NCBI GenBank assembly: GCA_964633955.1
Contig: CAZWIA010000023.1
Span: 1-17,889 of the forward strand
Direction: 5' to 3'
DNA from: JAQBQQ01 sp964633955
Lineage (GTDB): Bacteria; Patescibacteriota; Gracilibacteria; Peribacterales; Peribacteraceae
DNA: 17,889 nt
Shown: positions 12,617 through 17,889 of the stretch, piece by piece
Position numbering within the stretch: the stretch's first letter is position 1
How the letters are laid out: each line of letters opens with the position of its first letter
Position numbers and translations under genes: made by a program
The notes under the pieces: model-generated
The model's input: only the letters and a program-made list of their open reading frames with translations
Told to the model about the DNA's origin: nothing
The model's database searches: none

Positions 12617-14422
12617 ATGGACGACGTGGCGGGACGGCCGTTCCACCGGGCGTACTGGTGGTCCTACAGCCCGGAGGTGCAGGCCAGGATCCTGCAGTCC
12701 GTACGCTGGGCGCAGGCGGGAGAGACCGTGCGGTTTGACGTGGAGGAGCGCATTGGTGACGGGCGGTTCCTGCCGATCGACTACATGATCGCGCCGCTCA
12801 GGAACGATGCCGGGGAGATCACGCACCTCATCCCGTCCGCCATAGATCTCACGGACCGCATCCATGCGCTGCGCGATCGCGATCGCGTGGTGCGCGAGCT
12901 CCATGAGACCAACGCCCTCCTGGATTCCCTGATTGAGGCCGCGCCGGTCGGCATCGGCTACTGGGACCGGGATCTCAGGTTCCAGCGGCTCAATGACGCC
13001 TTGGCGGAGATCAACGGGATCCCCAAGATGGAGCACATCGGCCGGACGGTGGAGGAGGTGCTGCCGGATGTAGGACCCGCGGCCGCGGCGCAGTTCCGGG
13101 AGGTACTTCAAACCGGCAAGCCGCTCACGGCGGAAGTGAGCGGCATGACGCCCGCCCGCCCGGGCGTCCTGCGCACGTGGTCCGTGCACTACTATCCCGT
13201 ACGAATGGCCGGGGAGGTGGTGGGGCTGGGGGCGCTGTGCCAGGAGATTACGGAGCGCAAGCAGGCGGAGGCCAGTATCCGTCACCTCAATGCGATGCTG
13301 GAGGAGAAAGTGGCCGAACGGACCGCGGGGCTGGAGGACGCGCTGCGCCGGAACCAGGAGAGCATCCAGCGCCTGGCGGCGGTGATCGTCAATCTGCCCA
13401 TGGCCGCCCTGGTCCTGGACGAACGGGATCGCATCCTCCAGATCAATGCCCAGTTCTGCCACACGTTCCGGATTCCCCGCCTGCCCCATGAGCTCATGGG
13501 CATCACGCGGGAAGAGCTCCTGCGATGGATGCGGCCGTTCCTGCCGCAGGCGGCGGAGTTCTGGCAGGCGGTGGAGCAGATGCGAGCGGAGAGCCAGCCG
13601 GTGATCGGTCAGAAAATGCGGCTGCAGGACGGGCGCATCCTCCTGCGGGACTTCATCCCCATGTGGCGGGACGGGCAGCCGCTGGGCCAGATGTTCCTCT
13701 ACCGGGACGTCACGGAGGAGCACCGGGTGGATGAGGCCAAGTCTGAATTCATGGCGCTGGCCAGCCACCAGCTGCGCACGCCGCTGACGTCCCTGCGCTG
13801 GATGATCGGGCGGCTTGCGCGGAGCCTGGGCAGCCGCCTGACGCTCCCGGAAGGGCAGCTCCTCACGGAGGGGAAACGCGCGGCGGCCCGCATGGCGGAG
13901 ACGATCGATACCATGCTCCAGATCTCCCGGCTGGAATCCGGCCGGGTGATCTCCCATCCGTTTGACGTGCCGCTCCAAGGATTCCTGCAGGGGGTCATTC
14001 AGTCCTTCGCCTCGCCGGCGGAGGCGCGGCGGCTTCAGCTCACGCTCCAGTGCGATGCCGGCGTCTGGCTCCGCACGGATCCGCAGTTTTTGCAGGAGAT
14101 CCTCGGCAATCTGATCGGCAACGCCGTGAAGTACACGCCGGAGCTGGGGCGGGTGAGCGTGCGGGCCCGTCAGGCGCCGGACGCCGTGACCATAGAGGTG
14201 GAAGACACGGGCCTGGGCATCCCGCTGCACCAGCAGGAGAAGGTCTTCCGCAAGTTCTTCCGGGGAGAGAACGTGGTGAGCCGGGAGACGGATGGCAACG
14301 GCCTGGGCCTCTACCTGGTCTGGCTCATGACCGGCATGCTGGGCGGGACGGTCAGCTTCAACTCGGAGGAAGGGCGGGGGAGCACGTTCACGCTGCGGTT
14401 CCCGGTGCCGCCCTCCGCGTGA
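12617..14422 (+). CDS. PAS-domain sensor histidine kinase (soluble)
   Basis: 601 aa as an intact frame from ATG 12617; the real gene probably began at 12416, before the amber codon. Domains (601-aa numbering): rest of PAS1 ~1-85, PAS2 ~98-215 (LLDSLIEAAPVGIGYWDRDL), a coiled-coil helix ~213-250, PAS3 ~250-368, HisKA ~372-440 and HATPase_c ~485-598. The phospho-acceptor is H384 in SHQLRTPLTSLRW. The N box (N502 in GNLIGNAVKYTP), G1 (DTGLGIP), F box (VFRKFFRG) and G2 (DGNGLGLYLV) are all intact, so ATP binding and autophosphorylation should work. There is no membrane segment, so it senses a cytoplasmic signal through its PAS domains. No response regulator is adjacent. It starts 305 bp from divergent pheT. 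Confidence 0.93.
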   Translation: MDDVAGRPFHRAYWWSYSPEVQARILQSVRWAQAGETVRFDVEERIGDGRFLPIDYMIAPLRNDAGEITHLIPSAIDLTDRIHALRDRDRVVRELHETNALLDSLIEAAPVGIGYWDRDLRFQRLNDALAEINGIPKMEHIGRTVEEVLPDVGPAAAAQFREVLQTGKPLTAEVSGMTPARPGVLRTWSVHYYPVRMAGEVVGLGALCQEITERKQAEASIRHLNAMLEEKVAERTAGLEDALRRNQESIQRLAAVIVNLPMAALVLDERDRILQINAQFCHTFRIPRLPHELMGITREELLRWMRPFLPQAAEFWQAVEQMRAESQPVIGQKMRLQDGRILLRDFIPMWRDGQPLGQMFLYRDVTEEHRVDEAKSEFMALASHQLRTPLTSLRWMIGRLARSLGSRLTLPEGQLLTEGKRAAARMAETIDTMLQISRLESGRVISHPFDVPLQGFLQGVIQSFASPAEARRLQLTLQCDAGVWLRTDPQFLQEILGNLIGNAVKYTPELGRVSVRARQAPDAVTIEVEDTGLGIPLHQQEKVFRKFFRGENVVSRETDGNGLGLYLVWLMTGMLGGTVSFNSEEGRGSTFTLRFPVPPSA

Positions 14423-14480
14423 GAGAACTCCACAGGCAGGCACCAAGCATCCGTCCGCATTGTTCCGCAACCCGTTGCGC

Positions 14481-14509
14481 TTGCCTGGGGGTTGCCTGCG
14501 CGTTAGGTT
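14481..14509 (+). promoter_or_regulatory. Possible promoter of the 14534 gene
   Basis: TTGCCT (14481-14486), 17-bp spacer, TAGGTT (14504-14509), then 24 nt to ATG 14534. Both hexamers are weak. Confidence 0.3.
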
Positions 14510-14533
14510 CGCCCCGTCTTTCCGCCCGCCCGC

Positions 14534-14812
14534 ATGCTCCTCTTCTTTCACCGTAAGCAGAACGCCCACCGCGGTCCCTGCATGGCCATCCACTTGCTGG
14601 CTGCGGGCCTGCTGCTGTTCGCCACCCTCCTGGCGCTGGCCGGGCTCTTCCTGGCGCACGTGGACGCGATGGGCGTGACGCTTGGCAGCACTTCCGGCTC
14701 CTTGGCCATCCTGGCCTTCTCCGCCACGCTGGTCCTGTTCCTCCAGCACCTCAGAAACTGCTTTGCCCCGTGTGAGATCTGCGCGGCGGAGGCAAAGAGG
14801 AAGAAGAAGTGA
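14534..14812 (+). CDS. Unrecognised small membrane protein with paired Cys
   Basis: 92 aa. No family recognised. There are two membrane segments: ~18-44 (MAIHLLAAGLLLFATLLALA plus GLFLA) and ~53-73 (TSGSLAILAFSATLVLFLQHL). After the second comes CFAPCEICAAE, whose C-x3-C-x2-C pattern could bind a metal or form a disulfide, then a Lys/Arg-rich tail (EAKRKKK). By the positive-inside rule both ends face the cytoplasm. ATG 14582 (codon 17) is an alternative start. Upstream is pyrimidine-rich with no Shine-Dalgarno sequence. The TGA stop is the first three bases of a heptamer array. Confidence 0.65.
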   Translation: MLLFFHRKQNAHRGPCMAIHLLAAGLLLFATLLALAGLFLAHVDAMGVTLGSTSGSLAILAFSATLVLFLQHLRNCFAPCEICAAEAKRKKK

Positions 14813-14872
14813 GGGGTGAGCTATGAGCGGTGAGCGATCAGCGATGAGCCCGTATTCCCTATCACGTATTTT
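14810..14872. repeat. Heptamer array beginning at a stop codon
   Basis: Gapless units TGAGGGG, TGAGCTA, TGAGCGG, TGAGCGA, TCAGCGA, TGAGCCC, then a drifted set GTATTCC, CTATCAC, GTATTTT. The stop codon of the small membrane protein is the first TGA of the array. Confidence 0.8.
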
Positions 14873-14921
14873 TTCCCAACCGAAGCTGGCCTGCCAGCCG
14901 CAGGCTGACGAGGGGAGATTT

Positions 14922-15124
14922 GGTTCGATTCCTCGCTTCGCTCGTCGCTCAGGACAGGCTTCTCATCCCCCATCGTTGTAGGAGAGATCGGGCGGAACTC
15001 GTTTTCCCTGGCGGAGAGGGGGGATTCCCTTCGGCTCGCCGTCCGCCTCAGGCGGACGGACTCGCTCAGGACAGTCTTCTCATCCCCGGCTGCAATGATC
15101 GCCTGAAGCGTTCTTCGTTAAGGC
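14922..15124. repeat. Tandem ~116-bp repeat carrying a copy of the tRNA-Ser 3' end
   Basis: The gene-free stretch 14873-15124 contains two imperfect units. A 26-nt word recurs at 14945-14970 and 15062-15087 with one mismatch (117 bp apart). The 3' end of tRNA-Ser (15125 onward, including the CCA complement, acceptor strand and T-stem) recurs at 15009-15027 with one G fewer (116 bp apart). The second unit also has a perfect hairpin CCGTCCGCC/GGCGGACGG with loop TCA (15039-15059). A third, weaker tRNA-like word, GGTTCGATTCC, sits at 14922. No gene is seen here. Confidence 0.75.
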
Positions 15125-15214
15125 TGGCGGAGAGGGGGGGATTCGAACCCCCGAGACCCTTGCAGGTCTACTCGCTTTCCAAGCGAGCGCACTAGGCCAC
15201 TATGCGACCTCTCC
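15125..15214 (-). tRNA. tRNA-Ser(GGA)
   Basis: 90 nt including an encoded CCA. The acceptor stem GGAGAGG pairs with CCTCTCC. The anticodon stem CTCGC/GCGAG has the loop TTGGAAA, giving anticodon GGA (complement at 15178-15180). A long variable arm (AGACC/GGTCT) is typical of class II tRNA-Ser. The T arm is GGGGG, TTCGAAT, CCCCC. It reads UCC and UCU codons. Confidence 0.96.
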
Positions 15215-15225
15215 GTGGGATGCCG

Positions 15226-15231
15226 AGTATA
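15226..15231 (-). promoter_or_regulatory. -10 element of tRNA-Ser
   Basis: TATACT ends 11 nt before the mature 5' end of the tRNA, so the precursor leader would be only a few nt. The -35 is unclear. Confidence 0.45.
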
Positions 15232-15302
15232 GCAAGCGCTAGCCTAATCCAAAGCAACTTCCCGGGCACGGGAAAACCGTCAGGCACGCTGCGCCTAACT
15301 AC

Positions 15303-15512
15303 TCAGAACGTCTTTCCGGCCTGCAAGCGCTTGGCCAGCGTGCGGAGGGCGCTGGTGGAGATCCGCATGGTGCGGTACTCCCCGGTGACCGGGTCAAAGA
15401 CGCGCTTCTTCTGCAGGTTGGGCTTCCACGTGCGGCGCGTATGGCGCAGGGAGTGGCTCCGGGTGTTCCCAAAGCTGGTCTTCTTGCCGGTTTTGACGCA
15501 GGCGCGTGGCAT
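15303..15512 (-). CDS. rpmB: Large ribosomal subunit protein bL28
   Basis: 69 aa, basic. The family pattern is clear: C-x3-GKK-x4-GN near the start (MPRACVKTGKKTSFGNTRSH), RRTWKPNLQKKRVF in the middle and RISTSALRTL at the end. bL28 is part of the 50S subunit. Only one Cys remains, so it is not a zinc-binding form. It is a single-gene unit with its own promoter between tRNA-Ser and the SLH protein gene; its common partner rpmG is not present. ATG 15512 follows the -10 element by 11 nt, with no Shine-Dalgarno sequence. Confidence 0.95.
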   Translation of the reverse strand: MPRACVKTGKKTSFGNTRSHSLRHTRRTWKPNLQKKRVFDPVTGEYRTMRISTSALRTLAKRLQAGKTF

Positions 15513-15523
15513 GAGCGGGGCGG

Positions 15524-15552
15524 AGAGTAAGGGAGTTTTGGGGGAACGTCAA
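15524..15552 (-). promoter_or_regulatory. Promoter of rpmB
   Basis: TTGACG (-35, 15547-15552), 17-bp spacer, TACTCT (15524-15529), 11 nt to ATG 15512. Leader of about 4-5 nt. Confidence 0.5.
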
Positions 15553-15561
15553 GGAGCCCTG

Positions 15562-15600
15562 TCCTCGGAATCCTCGGACTCTTCGGTTCCCCGGAATCCT
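15562..15600. repeat. Nonamer array directly after the SLH gene stop
   Basis: Units TCCTCGGAA, TCCTCGGAC, TCTTCGGTT, CCCCGGAAT. It abuts the stop codon at 15601. The unit is close to the minus-strand unit inside the VanW gene (CTCGG-x-TTC type). Confidence 0.75.
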
Positions 15601-16971
15601 CTATCTGCACTGCTCCTCCACCGCCCTTGCCAAGATGGCGCTCACTTCCGCCCGGTTCACGGTGTCATCCGGCCGGATGGTCGCCCGGCCGTCATCGCCT
15701 TTCAGGATGCCCAGGGAGGCGAGTATCTGGATGTCTCCGGCGTAGGGATGGGTGGCGGGCAGATCTGCAAACGACCGGACCGTACCCGCGGCGCGGAACC
15801 GGAAGCCGTCCACAATGGTCCGGGCCACGGCGCCGCGGGAGGCGGGACCGTTGCCGTTCAGCGTGCCGGACCGGTGCAGGGACCAGCCGCGTTCCTCTGC
15901 TGCCGCAAAGTACCGGCTGAACCACTGACCCCGTGCGCTGGCGTTCTCCGCCTCCTGCGGGACGAACGCCACGTTGAACCGTGGCTCGGACGCCTGGAGC
16001 ACCATCTTGGTGATCTCCCCGTGCGTCACGGGTGTGCTGACACCGTAGATCCCGGTCAGCCGGCCGGCTGCGTCCCGGTAGCCCGCGGCGATCCCGGCAT
16101 CCACCATGAACGCCACGTAGCGGCTGAACCACGCATCCTGCGGCACGTCCTGGTACACCACCAGCGTCCGTTCCACCGTGCGGCGGAGGAAGCCGGTTGC
16201 CGGCGTGAACCGCTCAATGCCCTTGCTCGCCTGACAGAGGGCTGCTTCCGGATCCACAGATACCGAGGCGGATGATTGCGCGGCACCGTGCAGAGATCCC
16301 GGCGCGGAACTGGCAGGCGTCCGCCGGACGATCCCACCCCCGCCACCGCCACCTCCCCCTCCGCCTCCGCCTCCGCTTGGCGTTGTGTGGTACACTACGG
16401 TGTTGGAGGAGGTACTGCTGCTGGAGGCGGCTGTCACCGTGACTTGGACGGGCCAGGCGGATTGCAGGACATCCTGGGTGCCGGACCAATCCAGGATCTC
16501 GGACGCCGCTAGGTCCACGGCTACCTGCCACGTGCCGGCGCTCGTTCCGCGGACGGTGAGGAGCGCAATGCGCCCGCCGGTCCCGGTGTAGCCGGCATCA
16601 AACCGAACCCGGGCCAGGCGGACGGTGCCGCCGTTCTGCGCAGCCGGGATGACCTCCTGGTCAAAGACGGACTGGTCGCCCGTGGCGCCTGCGAGCGCCA
16701 GGCCGGCCGGGAAGGACAGGGTGATATCCGCGCCGGAAACGGCTTCCCGCACCGCACCGCTGAACGCCAGCTCCATGACCGTTGTCTGATTGAGGCTGAT
16801 TGCCGCCGGATTGACTGTGAGCTGAACGGACACGCCGGACGGCGGTGTCACCTGGCCCGTGAAGAGGCGGAAGATCCCCAGTATGGCGAACGTGGCCAGT
16901 GCCGCTGCCAGCGTGATGAGCGCGCCGCGGTGGCGCTGGAAGCGGTAGTGGAGGAAGAGAGGGAGGCGCAT
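15601..16971 (-). CDS. Surface protein: membrane anchor, cohesin-like domain, poly-Gly linker, SLH repeats
   Basis: 456 aa from ATG 16971. Residues ~17-38 are a membrane or signal segment after a basic start. Residues ~46-170 look like a cohesin-type beta-sandwich (VQLTVNPAAISLNQTTVMEL, then GGRIALLTVRGTSAGTWQVAV). A Ser/Thr-rich stretch leads to 14 consecutive Gly (200-213), a flexible linker. The C-terminal ~190 residues hold about three S-layer-homology repeats (QDVPQDAWFSRYVAFMVDAG; WFSRYFAAAEERGW; FADLPATHPYAGDIQILASL then a NRAEVSAIL ending), which in known proteins bind wall polymers. The architecture suggests an envelope protein that displays a binding domain. The start is set by a consensus TATAAT that overlaps the earlier ATG at 16983, leaving ATG 16971 about 4 nt after the predicted transcription start. 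Confidence 0.87.
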   Translation of the reverse strand: MRLPLFLHYRFQRHRGALITLAAALATFAILGIFRLFTGQVTPPSGVSVQLTVNPAAISLNQTTVMELAFSGAVREAVSGADITLSFPAGLALAGATGDQSVFDQEVIPAAQNGGTVRLARVRFDAGYTGTGGRIALLTVRGTSAGTWQVAVDLAASEILDWSGTQDVLQSAWPVQVTVTAASSSSTSSNTVVYHTTPSGGGGGGGGGGGGGGIVRRTPASSAPGSLHGAAQSSASVSVDPEAALCQASKGIERFTPATGFLRRTVERTLVVYQDVPQDAWFSRYVAFMVDAGIAAGYRDAAGRLTGIYGVSTPVTHGEITKMVLQASEPRFNVAFVPQEAENASARGQWFSRYFAAAEERGWSLHRSGTLNGNGPASRGAVARTIVDGFRFRAAGTVRSFADLPATHPYAGDIQILASLGILKGDDGRATIRPDDTVNRAEVSAILARAVEEQCR

Positions 16972-16981
16972 GAATCCCTTC

Positions 16982-17010
16982 ATTATACCAGATGATGGCG
17001 AACTTCTGAA
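16982..17010 (-). promoter_or_regulatory. Extended -10 promoter of the SLH protein gene
   Basis: TTCAGA (-35, 17005-17010), 17-bp spacer, perfect TATAAT (16982-16987) preceded by TGG (extended -10). It is the best promoter in the window. The upstream in-frame ATG 16983 overlaps the hexamer, so it cannot be the start on this transcript. Confidence 0.7.
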
Positions 17011-17133
17011 CCGCCTGGAGGGCAAGTCTTATCGCCATATGGAGGATTCTGGCCTGCGCGTGCCGGGTATGCCGGTCGAACCGCATGCGCGGGCGTGGTA
17101 GGCTTACGGCTCTCTCCTCTTCTTTTCCGATCC

Positions 17134-17775
17134 GTGTCCCTCCTCAACCCCGTCACCATCCTGGCTATCCTCCTTGCCCTCACGGTGCATGAGGCGGCGC
17201 ACGCGTGGGTAGCCAAGAAGCTGGGGGATCCCACGGCGGAGATGGAGGGGCGTATCACCCTCAATCCGCTGGCGCACCTGGATCCGATGGGCACGGTCCT
17301 CTTCCTGCTGGTGGGGTTTGGCTGGGGCAGGCCCGTGCCGGTGGATCCGCGCAACTTCCGGAACCCCGTCCGGGACAACGCGATCGTGGCGCTGGCGGGG
17401 CCGGTGAGCAACCTCGTCATCGCATGCGCCTGCATGGCGGGCCTCATGCTCCTGCCGGAGGCCGTTGTGGGACAGGGCGCAGGGCTCCGCCTGCTGAAGC
17501 TCTTCCTCCAGAGTTCGCTGGCTCTCAATCTGGCGCTCATGGCGTTCAACCTGCTGCCGGTTGCCCCGCTGGACGGGTCCAAGGCGGTGGCTCCTCTCAT
17601 TCCGCTGCGCTACCTGGACCGGTATGAGGAGTTTTTGCGCATCGGGCCGTGGGTGCTCCTGGGCATCCTGCTTCTGGAGAACCTGTTCGGCGTGCCGGTT
17701 CTCACTTGGTGGGTGAGCACCATCGCGGAAGGCGTGCTGCGGGTGTTCGCACAAATCGTACCGGTGGCGGGGTGA
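17134..17775 (+). CDS. M50-family (site-2-type) membrane metalloprotease
   Basis: 213 aa from GTG 17134. The zinc motif is H19-E20-A-A-H23 in LTVHEAAHAW, and the third ligand is D147 in NLLPVAPLDG. The conserved EGRITLNPLAHLDPMGT and NPVRDNAIVALAGPVSNL mark the short, CBS- and PDZ-free S2P subgroup. These proteases cleave membrane-embedded substrates such as anti-sigma factors; the target here is unknown. Membrane segments lie at ~5-25, ~52-66, ~83-108, ~125-143 and ~173-190. The frame is open back to GTG 17095, but family members begin just before the LLNPVTIL helix, so GTG 17134 is preferred. Its stop is one base from the 3' end of the convergent tRNA-Thr. Confidence 0.93.
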   Translation: MSLLNPVTILAILLALTVHEAAHAWVAKKLGDPTAEMEGRITLNPLAHLDPMGTVLFLLVGFGWGRPVPVDPRNFRNPVRDNAIVALAGPVSNLVIACACMAGLMLLPEAVVGQGAGLRLLKLFLQSSLALNLALMAFNLLPVAPLDGSKAVAPLIPLRYLDRYEEFLRIGPWVLLGILLLENLFGVPVLTWWVSTIAEGVLRVFAQIVPVAG

Positions 17776-17776
17776 G

Positions 17777-17851
17777 TGGAGCCGCCCACGGGATTTGAAC
17801 CCGTGACCCCCTCCTTACCATGGAGGTGCTCTACCCCTGAGCTAGGGCGGC
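17777..17851 (-). tRNA. tRNA-Thr(GGT)
   Basis: 75 nt including an encoded CCA. The acceptor stem GCCGCCC pairs with GGGCGGC. The anticodon stem CCTCC/GGAGG has the loop ATGGTAA, giving anticodon GGT (complement at 17817-17819). The T arm is CACGG, GTTCAAAT, CCGTG. It reads ACC and ACU. Its 3' end lies one base past the stop codon of the convergent M50 gene. Confidence 0.95.
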
Positions 17852-17889
17852 TTGAGACCAAACGCTGTGAACCAACGAACGCGAACGAG

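Noticed and set aside
12266..14749. 827-codon minus-strand open frame
   Set aside because: Antisense shadow of the histidine kinase in GC-rich DNA; no domain is recognisable, and it overlaps both pheT and a gene with intact catalytic motifs.
15009..15027. Second tRNA-Ser gene
   Set aside because: Only the 3' acceptor/T-stem end is present; no anticodon or D arm follows.
15202..16275. 357-codon plus-strand frame
   Set aside because: Crosses tRNA-Ser's promoter, rpmB and the SLH gene on the other strand; no motif.
1..17889. UGA recoded as an amino acid, as in some CPR lineages
   Set aside because: TGA ends pheT, rpmB, the M16, M50 and kinase genes at the family-expected lengths, so it acts as a stop here.

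Overview
The window is GC-rich (roughly 60-65% by eye) bacterial chromosome with small genes on both strands and short intergenic gaps. It holds about 15 protein genes and two tRNAs, all core or cell-envelope functions, with no phage, plasmid, transposase or CRISPR signature. The histidine kinase style, isolated ribosomal protein genes without their usual neighbours, a cohesin-like/SLH surface protein and many small unrecognised membrane proteins suggest an uncultivated lineage, possibly Patescibacteria/CPR. That placement is a low-confidence inference.

Layout, left to right. 1-3468 (minus): a VanW-family wall protein cut by the window edge, a ribbon-helix-helix-like/RNase HI fusion, an unrecognised protein with a PD-(D/E)XK-like motif, and a DUF1858 + IscA/HesB-like fusion. 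3685-5409: an S41 protease converging on nucleoside diphosphate kinase, separated by a 32-bp perfect palindrome. 5410-5799: a gene-free train of six hairpins. 5800-9149: a secreted unknown, a membrane unknown, an M16 zinc peptidase, ribosomal protein bL34 and a second membrane unknown. 9327-12312 (minus): PduO-type cobalamin adenosyltransferase and PheRS beta subunit. 12416-14812: a PAS histidine kinase with an in-frame amber codon, and a small Cys-containing membrane protein. 14813-15124: tandem repeats carrying a copy of a tRNA 3' end. 15125-17851: tRNA-Ser(GGA), bL28, a cohesin-like + SLH surface protein, an M50 site-2-type protease and tRNA-Thr(GGT).

Two window-wide signals stand out. (1) I see no Shine-Dalgarno sequence before any gene. 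In at least six genes a good -10 hexamer ends exactly 6-7 nt before the start codon (usually GTG), which puts the predicted transcription start on the start codon. This points to pervasive leaderless mRNAs and also lets several starts be corrected. (2) Nearly every gene boundary carries a degenerate short tandem repeat with a 7-, 8- or 9-nt period. The unit differs at each locus, some arrays occur as inverted pairs, and some run into coding sequence (the 3' end of pheT and the membrane segment of the VanW protein). In addition, a ~110-bp two-hairpin element occurs twice, and its first hairpin keeps perfect pairing although the stem sequence differs.

The genes do not form one pathway. The common themes are envelope and surface maintenance (VanW, S41, M16, SLH protein, M50), translation (PheT, bL34, bL28, two tRNAs) and nucleotide/cofactor metabolism (Ndk, adenosyltransferase, Fe-S-type protein). 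Most genes appear to be transcribed singly.
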